Shown: positions 1 to 9,871, counted from the stretch's first letter. The stretch is DNA of 64,000 nucleotides from Thalassobaculaceae bacterium (GCA_029212785.1 JARGOG010000006.1:1-64000); one strand, 5' to 3'. Translations and numbers: made by a program. The notes: generated by a model from the sequence alone, not told the origin.

Positions 1-95
1 TCGACCGGCACCAGCTCGTACTCCAGCCCCTTCTCCTCCAGGCAGAGCCTGACGGTGCGGAGATAGACGCTGAAGGGGCGGCCGTAGAGCTTCAT
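1..95 (-). CDS. Glutathione S-transferase, N-terminal fragment (cut by window edge)
   Basis: Only the first 31 codons are inside the window. Reading the minus strand from the ATG at 93-95 gives MKLYGRPFSVYLRTVRLCLE, then EKGLEYELVPV. This is the thioredoxin-fold start of a GST: a first beta strand, a loop with the position that normally carries the catalytic Ser/Cys/Tyr (here around SVYLRTVR), the first helix, and the second strand. The ATG lies 9 bases downstream of the enoyl-CoA hydratase-like stop, so the two are probably co-transcribed. The substrate cannot be told from this fragment. The C-terminal helical domain is outside the window. Confidence 0.75.
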   Translation of the reverse strand, partial: MKLYGRPFSVYLRTVRLCLEEKGLEYELVPV

Positions 96-104
96 TGGAG
101 CCGC

Positions 105-902
105 TTACTGCCCGGTGAAGGTCGGGGTGCGCTTCTCCATGAAGGCCTTGCGCCCCTCGGCGTAGTCGGCGCTGTTGAAGCAGCGGTCGACCATCGCCTG
201 AATTCCGGCCTCGTCGAGATCGCCGCGCTTCTTGGCCAACTGGTCGATGGTGAATTTCGACGCCTCCATGGACAACGGCGCGTTGATCGCCATGCCGGCG
301 CAGATCTCGGTCACGGTCGCCTCCAGGGCGTCGGCCGGTACCACCTGGTTGATCAGCCCCATCGCCTGCGCCTCCTCCGGGGAGTAACGCTTGGCGGTGA
401 ACAGGATTTCCTTGGCCCGGGACGGACCGACCAGGCTGACCAGACGCATCAGGTTGATGGTGTCGTAGGCGATGCCGAGCCGGGCGGCGGGGATGCCGAA
501 GACCGATCCCTCGGCGGCGATCCGCAGGTCGGCGGTCATCGCGATGCCAAGGCCGCCGCCCATGCAGAAGCCGCGGATCATCGCGATCACCGGCTTGCGG
601 AAGCCGATGATGGTCTCGCGCGCTTCGCGGGAGATCTTGGCGTAACGCTCGGCGGCATCGGCATCGGCGCGGTTCTTGTCGAACTGCGAGATGTCGGCCC
701 CGGCAGTGAAGGCCTTGTCTCCCGCACCGGTCATCACGACGGAGCGAACCTCCTCGGCGGCATCGAAGGCGTCGAAGGCTTTCTGGATCCCCTCCCACAT
801 CTCCAGCGAGATGGCGTTGCGCCGCTCCGGCTGATTGATGGTCAGCCAGCCGGTGGCGTCGCGGATCTCGGCCAGGATCTTCTCGGTACCGGTATCGACC
901 AT
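105..902 (-). CDS. Enoyl-CoA hydratase/isomerase (crotonase) family protein
   Basis: 265 aa, the normal length for a single-domain crotonase. The oxyanion-hole segments are visible: AFTAGADISQF near residue 65 and GFCMGGGLGIAM near 110. In classical hydratases the two catalytic glutamates sit in GGGCELAM and in FGxPE. Here the corresponding segments read GGGLGIAM and FGIPAARLG, so both positions are non-acidic. The fold and CoA binding are therefore well supported, but ordinary hydration of enoyl-CoA is doubtful. Isomerase, decarboxylase or hydrolase chemistry is possible. It lies between a GST gene (9 bases downstream) and a family III CoA-transferase (28 bases upstream) in the same direction, which suggests an operon acting on one CoA thioester. 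Confidence 0.88.
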   Translation of the reverse strand: MVDTGTEKILAEIRDATGWLTINQPERRNAISLEMWEGIQKAFDAFDAAEEVRSVVMTGAGDKAFTAGADISQFDKNRADADAAERYAKISREARETIIGFRKPVIAMIRGFCMGGGLGIAMTADLRIAAEGSVFGIPAARLGIAYDTINLMRLVSLVGPSRAKEILFTAKRYSPEEAQAMGLINQVVPADALEATVTEICAGMAINAPLSMEASKFTIDQLAKKRGDLDEAGIQAMVDRCFNSADYAEGRKAFMEKRTPTFTGQ

Positions 903-930
903 GTCTGTATCCTTCAGCTAGGGCCGGTCT

Positions 931-2109
931 TCAGACAGTGCCGGCGGAATGGAAAGCGGCGATTTCGTCGTCGGAGTATCCGGCATCGCGCAGGATCTCG
1001 TCGGTATCGGCGCCGAGCGCGGGTGTGGTGCTGCGCATCTGGCAAGGCGTGCGGGACATCTTCACCGCCTGACCGACGACCGGAGTCGTCGACCCGTCCG
1101 GGGCGCTCACCGTCGGGTCCATGTTCAGGGTCTGCACCTGCGGATCGGCGAAAGTCTGGTCGACCGAATAGATCGGCCCGGCCGGCACACCGGCTTCGGC
1201 CAGGATGTCGATCCAGTCCTGGGTCGTTCGGGTCCGGGTCCGAGCCTCGATGGCGGCGTTCAGCGCGTCGCGGTTGGCGAGGCGGCCCTTGGGATCGACA
1301 TAGTCCGGATGGTCGAACAGCTCCGGCGCGCCGATGGCGTCGCACATGCGCTTGTACAGGTTCTGCGCCGAGGCCTGGATGATGATCGCCCCGTCGGAGG
1401 TCTTGAACACGCCGGTCGGGATATGGACCGGGTGGTTGTTGCCGGCCTGCTTCGGTACGTCACCCTTCATCAGATAGCGGGCGGCCTGCAGGTCCATCAT
1501 GGTGATCTGCGCTTCCAGCAGGGAGGTCTGCACCCACTGGCCCTTGCCGGAGCGTTCGCGCTCATGCAGGGCGATCAGCACGCCCATCGCCAGATTGAAC
1601 CCGGCCGACAGGTCGGCGATCGGGATGCCGACGCGCACCGGACCGTGGCCCGGCAGGCCAGTCACCGACATCAATCCGCTCATCCCCTGGGCAATCTGGT
1701 CGAGGCCGGGGCGTTCGCGATAGGGGCCCTCCTGACCGAAACCAGAAATGCTGCCATAGACGAGGCGCGGGTTGATGGCCGACAGGGTCTCGTAGTCGAT
1801 CTTCAGGCGATGCTTCACGTCCGGGCGGAAGTTCTCGATCACCACATCCGCCGTCTCGACCAGCCGCAGAAAGATGTCGCGCCCGGCCTCGGATTTCAGA
1901 TCCAGGGTCAGGCTGCGCTTGTTGCGGTGCAGGTTCTGGAAGTCGAACCCGGCTCGGTCGCCGCCCAGGGAGTCGGTGCCGGAAGAGGGCGGCAGCTCGA
2001 TCTTGACCACGTCCGCGCCCCAGTCGGCGAACTGCCGCACAGCCGTCGGTCCGGCCCGGGCGCGGGTGAGGTCGAGGACGAAAAGGTCGGAAAGCGGTCC
2101 GGAACGCAT
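931..2109 (-). CDS. CaiB/BaiF family III CoA-transferase
   Basis: 392 aa. Family III enzymes move CoA between carboxylic acids through an aspartyl-CoA mixed anhydride. The N-terminal segment VLDLTRARAGPTAVRQFADW and the GADVVKIE strand are typical. The probable nucleophile is Asp166 in VGIPIADLSAG, which aligns with Asp169 of formyl-CoA transferase. The start is supported by GGGAGA about 5 bases before the ATG. The crotonase gene follows 28 bases downstream, so the pair probably activates and then processes a carboxylic acid. The CaiB/CaiD pairing recalls carnitine metabolism, but no other cai gene is adjacent, so the acid is unknown. Confidence 0.92.
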   Translation of the reverse strand: MRSGPLSDLFVLDLTRARAGPTAVRQFADWGADVVKIELPPSSGTDSLGGDRAGFDFQNLHRNKRSLTLDLKSEAGRDIFLRLVETADVVIENFRPDVKHRLKIDYETLSAINPRLVYGSISGFGQEGPYRERPGLDQIAQGMSGLMSVTGLPGHGPVRVGIPIADLSAGFNLAMGVLIALHERERSGKGQWVQTSLLEAQITMMDLQAARYLMKGDVPKQAGNNHPVHIPTGVFKTSDGAIIIQASAQNLYKRMCDAIGAPELFDHPDYVDPKGRLANRDALNAAIEARTRTRTTQDWIDILAEAGVPAGPIYSVDQTFADPQVQTLNMDPTVSAPDGSTTPVVGQAVKMSRTPCQMRSTTPALGADTDEILRDAGYSDDEIAAFHSAGTV

Positions 2110-2215
2110 GCCTGTCTCCCTGGTGTCCCGGTGTGCTCCCCGGGTGATCTGGTCGTCGCCGGCGGATTGTATACCAGGGAAGCCGGCCGCATCAGGGTCG
2201 GGATTCGGCTCCTGC

Positions 2216-3097
2216 TCAGGCCGTCACCGCGACCATGTCGACGGATTGCGAGGTCTCCTGCGATCCCGCCGTCCGCAGCGCACCCTTGACCGGGGCGACA
2301 TCGAAATAGTCCCGGCCGACGGCGACCACCACATGGTCCTCGCCGGCCATCATGTCGTTGGTCGGATCGTACTCGACCCAGCCCATCTCCAGTCCGCACC
2401 AGGCCCGGACCCAGGCATGCATGGCGTCGGCGCCCTCCAGGCGGGCGGCGCCCTTGGGCGGGATGGTGCGCAGGAAGCCGCTCACATATCCGGCCGGGAC
2501 TCCGATGCTTCTGAGGGCGGCAATGGCGATATGGGTGAAGTCCTGACAGACGCCGTGGCGGGCGCGGAACGCCTCCTCCAGAGGAGTGTCGATCTCGGTC
2601 GCTTCGGGATCGAAAGCCATCTCGGCGTGGAGGGTGCGGTTGATGCGTGACACGGCATCGAGGGTGGTCGGGCACCCGGCGACCACGTCGCGCGCCCAGG
2701 CGGCGATTTCGTGCGAGGGTGGGACCCAGCGGGACAGCCCGCGGCAATGGTGCGGAGAGGCCGCCGCCACCGAGTGCACGCTCTCCAGTTCCACTCCCAG
2801 GCGTTTCAGGTCCGGCGAGACGTCGAACAGCGCGTCCAGCGGGCTGCGGTCGACGCGGGCCTGCATCAGGAAGGCGGTCTCCTCCACGGCTTCGTCATAG
2901 GAGATGCTGATGCAGCGGTTGTCGAAGAAATCGAAGCTGAAGCTACGCTCGAAGGGGACCGGAGCGACATCCAGATTGGAGGCGATCACGCGCTGGCGGT
3001 CGGGCAGGGTAGCCGGCATCAGCCGCAGGATATGACGGCCCGCATCCGCCAGGCTGTCGTAGGCGTATTCGATCCTGAGGGTGATGTCGTAGAGCAT
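2216..3097 (-). CDS. Transglutaminase-like cysteine protease family protein
   Basis: 293 aa. It has a bacterial transglutaminase-like N-terminal beta domain (about 1-90) followed by a transglutaminase core. The Cys-His-Asp triad is visible as Cys184 in GVCQDFTHI, His227 in GADAMHAWVRAW and Asp244 in GWVEYDPTND. No signal peptide is seen, so it is probably cytoplasmic. It is the last gene of a minus-strand operon, 9 bases after the ATP-grasp/alpha-E gene. In related gene sets these proteins are predicted to make or cut isopeptide or amide bonds together with the ATP-grasp partner. No substrate has been assigned that I know of. Confidence 0.9.
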   Translation of the reverse strand: MLYDITLRIEYAYDSLADAGRHILRLMPATLPDRQRVIASNLDVAPVPFERSFSFDFFDNRCISISYDEAVEETAFLMQARVDRSPLDALFDVSPDLKRLGVELESVHSVAAASPHHCRGLSRWVPPSHEIAAWARDVVAGCPTTLDAVSRINRTLHAEMAFDPEATEIDTPLEEAFRARHGVCQDFTHIAIAALRSIGVPAGYVSGFLRTIPPKGAARLEGADAMHAWVRAWCGLEMGWVEYDPTNDMMAGEDHVVVAVGRDYFDVAPVKGALRTAGSQETSQSVDMVAVTA

Positions 3098-3106
3098 GAC
3101 AGTGGC

Positions 3107-5509
3107 TCAGCGCAGATAGGTTTCGGCCAGCAGGCCGGAGAGGGAGGCCGTATCGTTCGACAGCTCCGCCAGCTTGCCCGGCGTAATCTCCCGCGGTGCC
3201 GCGGTGGTCAGTGCGGTTTTGATTTCGAGCACCTTGCGTTGGAACGGCGTCATTCGGACCTCCTCCACCGTGATCGGCAGGAAGGACGCGTGCTCGTCGA
3301 TGGCCATGAGCTGGTGCAGGACCGAGCGCGGGTTCATGTCGTCCAGCAGTAGCAGGTCGATCACGGTGTCGCGGCTCATGCCGGCGGCATAGCGGCGGCG
3401 GTGGGTCATCACCGAATCGCCGATCTCGATGGCGAGGTCGAGCGCTCCGTCCGGCGCATCAGTGTCCGTGGCGAGCTGAAGGAAGCTTGTCATGCCGCCA
3501 GCGCGCTCGACCGCGCGCCCGATGCCGAGGAACCGCCAGCCGGTGAACCTGTACATGTTCTCGTGCACGAGGCCGGCGAACCCGGCGATCTTGCGCAGCA
3601 TGACGCTGAAAGCGCGCGAGGCGTCGTCGCCCGGCTGAACCCGTTCGGCGAACATCTCGGTTGTTCGGCTCAGATCGACAAGGGCGTTCCAGGCATCGGT
3701 CGAGAACCGGTCGCGCACCTGGCCGGCGCTGCGCAGCGCGGAATGAAGGTCGTCCAGGATGCCGCTGAAAATCGAGTCCGTGGCATCGATGTCGAGCATC
3801 TCGAGATAGTCGGACAGGAGCGTCGCCAGCGGATATTCGCCACCGGTTTCCGCCAGCCGGACGTGGAACGCGCGCAGCAGGCGGATCTTGAAGTCGGCGC
3901 GTTCGACGTAGCGGCCCATCCAGAAGAGATTGTCGGCGGCCGTGCTCGGCAGGCTCGCGTCCTGGGTGCGCTTGTTGATCCCGCCGCTACCGGACTCCAG
4001 CAGCGTGTCGACCGGCCCGGCATCGTCGGAAACCACCCAGACGTCGGAGACGGCGCCGCCGCGCTGCATCGATATGTCGGCGCTCTCAGCGGAATTTCCG
4101 ATCCGTGCGAAGCCGCCCGGCATCACCACCCAGCCCGCACCGGAGCGCGCGACGAAGACCCGAAGACTCATCGGACGGGCCTCGAGCTTTCCGTTCACCA
4201 GGGCAGGTGCCGTCGAGAGCGACACCACCTCCTGGGCGGCCAGCAGCGGTCCCTGCTCGTCGATCCAGGCCGGGTCGACGGGCGTGCCGTCCGTCCGACG
4301 GCCGCCGATCACGATGTCGGGCCCGTGATCGAAGGGCAGCCGCGTCGACATCGCATTATCGATGGTCATGCGCTTCATGTTGGCTTTGACGTAGTCCCGC
4401 TCCGCCGCGTCGCCGCACCACCAGGTGGCGATGTTCGGCATCGCCAGGGGCTGACCGGTGAGGTGTTCGCTCATACCCGGCATGAAGGCCATCAGCGCGC
4501 GTGCCTCCAGGGCGCCGGAGCCGAGCGAGTTGATCATGGTAAAGGAACCGGACCGCAGGGCACCCAGCATGCCCGGCGTGCCAAGCCGCGAGGATTCGTT
4601 AAGTTCCAGCGGATCGGTCCACTCCGCATCCAGGCGCCGCCAGACCACCGAGATCGGCGTCAGCCCGCTGACCGTGCGCACCATCAGTCGGTTCTCGCGC
4701 ACCGCCAGATCGGCGCCCTGAACCAACATGAAACCGAGATAGCGGGCGATGTAGGAATGTTCGAAATAGGTGTCGTTCAGCGGGCCGGGGGTGAGGATCG
4801 CCACCCGACTGCCGTCGTTGTCGCGCATGTCCAGCAGTGTGTCGCGGAACCGGCGGAAGAACCCGGCGAGCCGCATCACCTTGGCGCTGCTGATCATCGT
4901 CGAGAAGCTGCGCGAGGTCGCCATACGGGTTTCGAGCGCGAAGCCGGCGCCCGACGGCGCCTGGGTCCTGTCGCCCAGCACCCACCATTTGCCGTCGGGG
5001 CCGCGGCCGATATCGAAGGCGATGAAGTGCAGGTAGTGGCCATGACGCGGCTGCACGCCGACCATCGGCCGCAGCCACTCCGGATTGGAGGCGAGAAGGC
5101 GGGCGGGCACCACGCCGTCGGCGACCAACGTGTTCGGTCCGTAGAAGTCGGCCATGGCCGCTTCCAACACGTCGGCACGCTGCATCAGCGCGGTAGCGAT
5201 GTTCTGCCACTCGCCGGCCTCGATCAGCATCGGCAGATGGCTCAGCGGCCAGTCGCGCTCGGTCGAGTCGGTGGGGCCGTACTGGCGGAAGAACACGCCG
5301 GCATCGTGCAGGTACTGACTGCCGCGGGCCAGGGCATGGTCCAGGGCCTCTTTGTCGAGGCCAGCGAGGTCGCGCAGGAAAGGCTGCCAGACCGGCCGGA
5401 CCCGTCCTTCACTGTCGAAAAGCTCGTCGGCGACGCCCGGCAAGGTGCGGTAGGCGTCGAGTAGGCTGCCCCAGTCGGATCTGTTCGCAGCCTGTTGCGG
5501 CTTATTCAT
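3107..5509 (-). CDS. Circularly permuted ATP-grasp / alpha-E domain fusion protein
   Basis: 800 aa. Residues about 60-490 form a circularly permuted ATP-grasp domain (the DUF404/DUF407 type); WWVLGDRTQAPSGAGFALE at about 175-193 is the characteristic phosphate/Mg-binding stretch. From about 520 the protein changes to an all-helical alpha-E domain (DUF403), opening with DNLFWMGRYVERAD. In many genomes these are two genes; here they are fused. ATP-grasp enzymes ligate a carboxylate to an amine through an acyl phosphate, so this is the likely amidoligase of the operon. The ATG at 5507-5509 lies one base past the stop of the upstream DUF2126 gene, indicating translational coupling. Confidence 0.9.
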   Translation of the reverse strand: MNKPQQAANRSDWGSLLDAYRTLPGVADELFDSEGRVRPVWQPFLRDLAGLDKEALDHALARGSQYLHDAGVFFRQYGPTDSTERDWPLSHLPMLIEAGEWQNIATALMQRADVLEAAMADFYGPNTLVADGVVPARLLASNPEWLRPMVGVQPRHGHYLHFIAFDIGRGPDGKWWVLGDRTQAPSGAGFALETRMATSRSFSTMISSAKVMRLAGFFRRFRDTLLDMRDNDGSRVAILTPGPLNDTYFEHSYIARYLGFMLVQGADLAVRENRLMVRTVSGLTPISVVWRRLDAEWTDPLELNESSRLGTPGMLGALRSGSFTMINSLGSGALEARALMAFMPGMSEHLTGQPLAMPNIATWWCGDAAERDYVKANMKRMTIDNAMSTRLPFDHGPDIVIGGRRTDGTPVDPAWIDEQGPLLAAQEVVSLSTAPALVNGKLEARPMSLRVFVARSGAGWVVMPGGFARIGNSAESADISMQRGGAVSDVWVVSDDAGPVDTLLESGSGGINKRTQDASLPSTAADNLFWMGRYVERADFKIRLLRAFHVRLAETGGEYPLATLLSDYLEMLDIDATDSIFSGILDDLHSALRSAGQVRDRFSTDAWNALVDLSRTTEMFAERVQPGDDASRAFSVMLRKIAGFAGLVHENMYRFTGWRFLGIGRAVERAGGMTSFLQLATDTDAPDGALDLAIEIGDSVMTHRRRYAAGMSRDTVIDLLLLDDMNPRSVLHQLMAIDEHASFLPITVEEVRMTPFQRKVLEIKTALTTAAPREITPGKLAELSNDTASLSGLLAETYLR

Positions 5510-5510
5510 G

Positions 5511-8500
5511 TCAGGTTCCGGCTGCCCGCCTCAAATCAAGCGTCATTGGAAATTCGGGGTGCGTCATCTCGGGGGTCGGCATATATCCGCCCGGCGTGTG
5601 GCCATGATACTCGAACCGCGACAGCCTGCGCGCTTCCGCTTCGTTGGCATTGACCGGGAAGGTCTCGTAGTTCCGCCCGCCCGGATGGGCAACATGGTAG
5701 ACGCAGCCGCCGAGCGCCCGTCCCGACCAGGTGTCGAAGATATCGAAAGTCAGCGGCGCCTGTACCGGGATGACCGGGTGCATGGCCATCGCCGGCTTCC
5801 AGGCCTTGAAGCGCACGCCGCCGACCGCTACGCCGCTGGTTTCCGTGCGGTGCAGAGGCATCCGGCGGCGGTTGCAGGTGACGATGTATCGGTCCGGGTC
5901 GAGGGCGGTCAGCTTGACCTGCAGGCGCTCGGTGGAGCTGTCGGTGTAGCGGGCGGTGCCGCCGATCGCACCGGTCTCGCCGAGCACGTGCCAGGGCTCC
6001 AGCGCCTGTCGCAGTTCCAGATGCACGCCCTCGTACTCGACCTCGCCGCAGAACGGGAATCGGAACTCGGCCTGGGCCTCGTACCATTCAGAGCGGAAGT
6101 CCAGGCCGTTCAGGCGCAGGTCCTGCAGCACGTCCATGAAGTCGGTCCACACGAAATGCGGCAGCATGAACCGGTCCAGCAGGGTGGTGCCCCAGCGGGT
6201 GAAGTTTCCGCCGACGGGCGCCTTCCAGAACCGCGAGATCAGGGCGCGCAGCAGCAACTGCTGGGCCAGGCTCATGCGCGGATCCGGCGGCATCTCGAAG
6301 CCGCGGAACTCGACTAGGCCGAGGCGGCCGGTCGGACCGTCCGGAGAGTACATCTTGTCGATGCAGATCTCGGATCGGTGGGTATTGCCGGTCACGTCGG
6401 TCAGCATGTTGCGTAACAGCCGGTCCACCAGCCACGGAGCCGGCTGTGCGCCCTGGTCCGGATGCGGAATCTGGCTGAGCGCGATCTCCAGCTCGTACAG
6501 CGTATCGTGCCGGGCATCGTCGATACGCGGCGCCTGGCTGGTCGGGCCGATGAACAGGCCGGAGAACAGGTAGGACAGGCTCGGGTGGCGCTGCCAGTGC
6601 AGGATGAGCGAGCGCAGCAGGTCGGGGCGCCGCAGGAACGGGCTGTCGGCGGGGCTGGCGCCGCCGACCACCACATGGTTGCCGCCGCCGGTGCCGGCGT
6701 GCTTGCCGTCGATCATGAACTTGTCGGCGCCGAGCCGGCACTTACGGGCCTCGTCGTAGACGCCTTCGGTGATCGACACGCACTCGCGCCAATCCGTGGC
6801 GGGGTGAATATTGACCTCGATCACGCCCGGGTCGGGGGCGACTCGGATCACGTTCAGGCGGGGGTCGGTCGGTGGAGCATAGCCTTCGATATGGACTTTG
6901 ACACCGATCTCGGCGGCCGCGCGTTCGACCGCGTCGAGCAGTTCCAGGTAGGCGTCCGCCCGCTCGAGCGGTGGCATGAACACGCAGAGCCGGCCGTCGC
7001 GCGGCTCGACGGCGATCGCGGTGCGCACGGCGCCACCGAGTTCGCCGATTTCCTGGGCGATCACATTCTGGACGTGACCGCCGGGCGTGAAACGCGCCCG
7101 CGCCTGTTCCGGGGCGGCCTCATCGGCTGCCGCCTCGCCGGGGATCGCGACCGGGTCGCCGCCGAATTCTGGGAGCGGGCCCTTCTCCTCCCACGGGTCG
7201 GCGATGTTCACATACGGATACTGGGACGGCGGCACATAGGGCAGGGCGCCGAGCGGCAGACGGAAGCCGACCGGACTGTCGCCGGGGACCAGGAAGACAT
7301 GGCCACGCCGCGGCTTCCACTGCTCCGAGCGCCAGCGGCGGGTCTCGCGGGACCGTGACTGCCAGCTCTGCACCGGCAGCACGTATCCCGCCGGTTCGGT
7401 CAGGCCGCGGCTGAACACGCGGGCGATCCGGTGGCGTTCCTCGGCATCGCGCAGCTTCGAGTTCTCCGGCGTGACGTTCTCTGGAAGGTTGGCCTCCTTC
7501 AGCACCCATTCGGCAGGATCCTCGAAGGCCGGGACGACGTTTTCACGCTCGATCTCCAGGTGCCCCGCGATGGCTTTGAGCAGGGCCTCGGCCTCCTTCG
7601 GGCCGGCATCCAGCGTCTCTGTCTCGCCGGCGATCAGGTCGGCGTCGCGCCACAGCGGCTTGTCGTCGCGGCGCCAGTACAGAGAAAAGGTCCAGCGCGG
7701 CAGGGTTTCGCCCGGATACCATTTGCCCTGGCCGTAATGCAGGAAGCCGCCCGGCGCGAATCGCGTCCGCAGACGGCGGATCAGCACGTCGGCGAGGCCG
7801 CGCTTCATCGGACCGACGGCGGCGGTATTCCATTCCTCGGATTCGAATTCGTCGATCGACACGAAGGTCGGCTCACCGCCCATGGTCAACCGGACGTCGC
7901 CCGCGTTCAGGTCTCGATCGACCTGTTCGCCCAGGGCGTCGAGCGCCTGCCATGACTCCTCGGAGAAGGGCATCGTGATGCGCGGATGCTCGGCCACGCG
8001 CTCGACCGACATGTCGAAGGCGAAATCGACATTGGCGGCGCTGGCCGCGCCGGAGATCGGCGCGGCGCTGCGGTAGTGCGGGCAGGCGGCGAGCGGGATG
8101 TGGCTCTCGCCGGTCAGCAGGCCCGAGGTCGGGTCGAACCCGATCCAGCCCGCGCCCGGCAGATACACCTCGACCCAGGCATGCAGGTCGGTGAAATCGT
8201 GGTCTGTTCCCGCCGGGCCGTCCAGCGCGATAAGGTCCGGCTTGAGCTGGATGAGGTATCCCGACACGAATCGCGCGGCGAAGCCCAGATGCCGCAGGAT
8301 CTGCACGAACAGCCAGCTCGAGTCCCGACAGGAGCCGCTGGCCAGTTCCAGCGTCTGCTCCGGAGTCTGGACGCCGGGTTCCATGCGGATCAGGTATTTC
8401 ACCATCTCCGAGACCTGGCGGTTGAGGTCGACGACGAAATTGACGGTGCCCTTGGGCTTGTGGTCGATGGTCGCCAGGAACGCCTGTACCCGCGGGCCGG

Positions 8501-8867
8501 TTTCCTCCGGACGCATGTAGATCGACAGATCGTCGCGCAGATCCTCGGGATAGGTGAACGGCCATTCGTCGGCCGTCTCCTCCACGAAGAAGTCGAACGG
8601 GTTGTAGACCGTCATGTCGGCGATCAGATCGACTTCGATCTTCAGCTCGCGCACCGGTTCCGGGAACACGAAGCGGGACAGCCAGTTGCCGTACGGGTCC
8701 TGCTGATGGTTCACGAAGTGGGTGTTCGGGCTGACTTTCAGCGAATGCGAGATCACGCGCGTCCGGCTGTACGGCGCTGGTCGCAGACGGATGATCTGCG
8801 GGCCGAGCGTGACCGGCCGATCATACTGGTAATGGGTGAGGTGATGGATCGCGGCCTTGATCGACAT
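5511..8867 (-). CDS. Transglutaminase / DUF2126 fusion protein
   Basis: 1118 aa, first gene of the minus-strand operon. Residues 1-290 are a bacterial transglutaminase-like N-terminal domain plus core, with the triad Cys180 ([10 protein letters not shown]), His229 ([11 protein letters not shown]) and Asp245 (WIGFDPTSG). The remaining 800 residues are the DUF2126 region, including [13 protein letters not shown] at about 317 and [17 protein letters not shown] near 720. DUF2126 is related to glutamate-cysteine-ligase/glutamine-synthetase-like amidoligases, as I recall from published domain analyses. So this protein may carry both a ligase and a hydrolase/transferase. There is no signal peptide. 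A 186-base gap to tetR should contain the operon promoter. Confidence 0.9.
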   Translation of the reverse strand: MSIKAAIHHLTHYQYDRPVTLGPQIIRLRPAPYSRTRVISHSLKVSPNTHFVNHQQDPYGNWLSRFVFPEPVRELKIEVDLIADMTVYNPFDFFVEETADEWPFTYPEDLRDDLSIYMRPEETGPRVQAFLATIDHKPKGTVNFVVDLNRQVSEMVKYLIRMEPGVQTPEQTLELASGSCRDSSWLFVQILRHLGFAARFVSGYLIQLKPDLIALDGPAGTDHDFTDLHAWVEVYLPGAGWIGFDPTSGLLTGESHIPLAACPHYRSAAPISGAASAANVDFAFDMSVERVAEHPRITMPFSEESWQALDALGEQVDRDLNAGDVRLTMGGEPTFVSIDEFESEEWNTAAVGPMKRGLADVLIRRLRTRFAPGGFLHYGQGKWYPGETLPRWTFSLYWRRDDKPLWRDADLIAGETETLDAGPKEAEALLKAIAGHLEIERENVVPAFEDPAEWVLKEANLPENVTPENSKLRDAEERHRIARVFSRGLTEPAGYVLPVQSWQSRSRETRRWRSEQWKPRRGHVFLVPGDSPVGFRLPLGALPYVPPSQYPYVNIADPWEEKGPLPEFGGDPVAIPGEAAADEAAPEQARARFTPGGHVQNVIAQEIGELGGAVRTAIAVEPRDGRLCVFMPPLERADAYLELLDAVERAAAEIGVKVHIEGYAPPTDPRLNVIRVAPDPGVIEVNIHPATDWRECVSITEGVYDEARKCRLGADKFMIDGKHAGTGGGNHVVVGGASPADSPFLRRPDLLRSLILHWQRHPSLSYLFSGLFIGPTSQAPRIDDARHDTLYELEIALSQIPHPDQGAQPAPWLVDRLLRNMLTDVTGNTHRSEICIDKMYSPDGPTGRLGLVEFRGFEMPPDPRMSLAQQLLLRALISRFWKAPVGGNFTRWGTTLLDRFMLPHFVWTDFMDVLQDLRLNGLDFRSEWYEAQAEFRFPFCGEVEYEGVHLELRQALEPWHVLGETGAIGGTARYTDSSTERLQVKLTALDPDRYIVTCNRRRMPLHRTETSGVAVGGVRFKAWKPAMAMHPVIPVQAPLTFDIFDTWSGRALGGCVYHVAHPGGRNYETFPVNANEAEARRLSRFEYHGHTPGGYMPTPEMTHPEFPMTLDLRRAAGT

Positions 8868-9053
8868 GACTATCCAGGTAGTTGCAGCGTCCGAAGTTAC
8901 CTGTTCACCTTATATCGCATTGACGAAACCTATTGCGAGGATCGTATCCCGCCGGATGCGCGCGGGTGTCGGCCGCGCCGACGCCGATCGTCCGTCCGGC
9001 CTGCGGTTCTGCTTGTGGTTTTGCTTATGATATAGGGCGCGATGGCGTTGCGC

Positions 9054-9713
9054 TCAGTCCGGGGAAGGCGGCGACGCGGTGTCGAGGGGACGGTCGAGGG
9101 TGTGGGCGACGACATGGCGGATCCAGCGCGCCGTTTCGGCGCTCGCCGGGTCGCGGGCGGTCCTGGCCCCGCCGAGGCAGCCGATCAGCCAATCGCCATG
9201 CAAAGCGTCGAGGAACATCTTGGCGGCATAGGCCGGGTCCGCGACCGGCGCCCGCCCACTGTCGCGGACGGCGGTGAGAAAGGCGGTCAGCCGGCGCTCC
9301 AATCTAATTGGGCCGTTGTTCATGAAGGCGTCGATGACCTGTGGGAACCGATCGCCCTCGGTCAGGAAGCTACCGAAGATCCGCATCGCTTCCGGCGTCC
9401 AGATATGGGTGACGAGATCGGTTGCCAGCGAGGTCAGGGCGGCGGCCGGGTCGGAACTGTCGTCAAGCATCTCCATCATCCGCTCGGCGAAAGCCGAACA
9501 GCTTTCGCCGACCGCGGTCTCGATCAGTCCGTCCTTGTCGCCGAAAGCGGAGTAGATCGTGGTCCGCGATCCGCCGGCCCGGGAGATGATCTCGTCCAGC
9601 GTGGTCGCCTCGATGCCCCGCTCCTTGAACAGCGTCCAGGCCGCGTCGACAAGGGCCCGACGCCGGGCTTCTCCGCGCGACAAGGCTTTACCGTCTCCCG
9701 TGCGACAGGGCAT
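9054..9713 (-). CDS. TetR/AcrR family transcriptional repressor
   Basis: 219 aa from the chosen ATG. The N-terminal helix-turn-helix is clear: ARRRALVDAAWTLFKERGIE, then TTLDEIISRAGGSRTTIYSAFGDKDGL. The C-terminal ligand domain resembles AcrR-type regulators. An upstream in-frame start at 9773 exists, but it would place the first codons in the promoter and operator region, so I prefer the start giving MPCRTGDGKALSRGE. The gene is divergent from an RND efflux pair, and a perfect palindrome lies between them, about 60 bases from this start. The simplest reading is a local, drug-responsive repressor of the pump and of itself. Confidence 0.9.
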   Translation of the reverse strand: MPCRTGDGKALSRGEARRRALVDAAWTLFKERGIEATTLDEIISRAGGSRTTIYSAFGDKDGLIETAVGESCSAFAERMMEMLDDSSDPAAALTSLATDLVTHIWTPEAMRIFGSFLTEGDRFPQVIDAFMNNGPIRLERRLTAFLTAVRDSGRAPVADPAYAAKMFLDALHGDWLIGCLGGARTARDPASAETARWIRHVVAHTLDRPLDTASPPSPD

Positions 9714-9775
9714 GCCGTGGCGATCCTTTTTGGTACAACATTTATCGCACGCAGTTCTTGTTGTGCAGTGCAATA

Positions 9776-9791
9776 TGTACTAGGTAGTACA
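9776..9791. promoter_or_regulatory. Probable TetR operator palindrome
   Basis: TGTACTA-GG-TAGTACA is a perfect 7+7 inverted repeat with a 2-base centre. It lies 63 bases upstream of the tetR start and 81 bases upstream of the adaptor-gene GTG, in the divergent promoter region. Its size and symmetry fit a TetR-dimer site. Assignment to this regulator is inference from position. Confidence 0.7.
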
Positions 9792-9871
9792 CAACTGGCC
9801 CACACTGCAAGCCCGGACACTGGGACAGGCCCGTCCGTGGGGCTGCAAGTTTTCGTACAAGGAACCCGACA

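Noticed and set aside
105-2109. Carnitine (cai) operon
   Set aside because: CaiB- and CaiD-like folds are present, but the crotonase lacks both catalytic glutamates, and no carnitine transporter, ligase or dehydrogenase gene is adjacent.
949-2289. Long open frame on the plus strand opposite the CoA-transferase gene (446 aa)
   Set aside because: It is low-complexity, Arg/Gly/Asp/His-rich and has no family features. It is a GC-driven shadow of the minus-strand gene.
3401-5464. 687-aa open frame opposite the ATP-grasp gene
   Set aside because: Composition is typical of an antisense shadow, and the minus-strand frame has clear domains and a coupled start.
9714-9773. N-terminal extension of the TetR protein
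   Set aside because: The extra 20 residues are Cys- and Lys-rich, unlike TetR proteins, and would cover the promoter region next to the operator.
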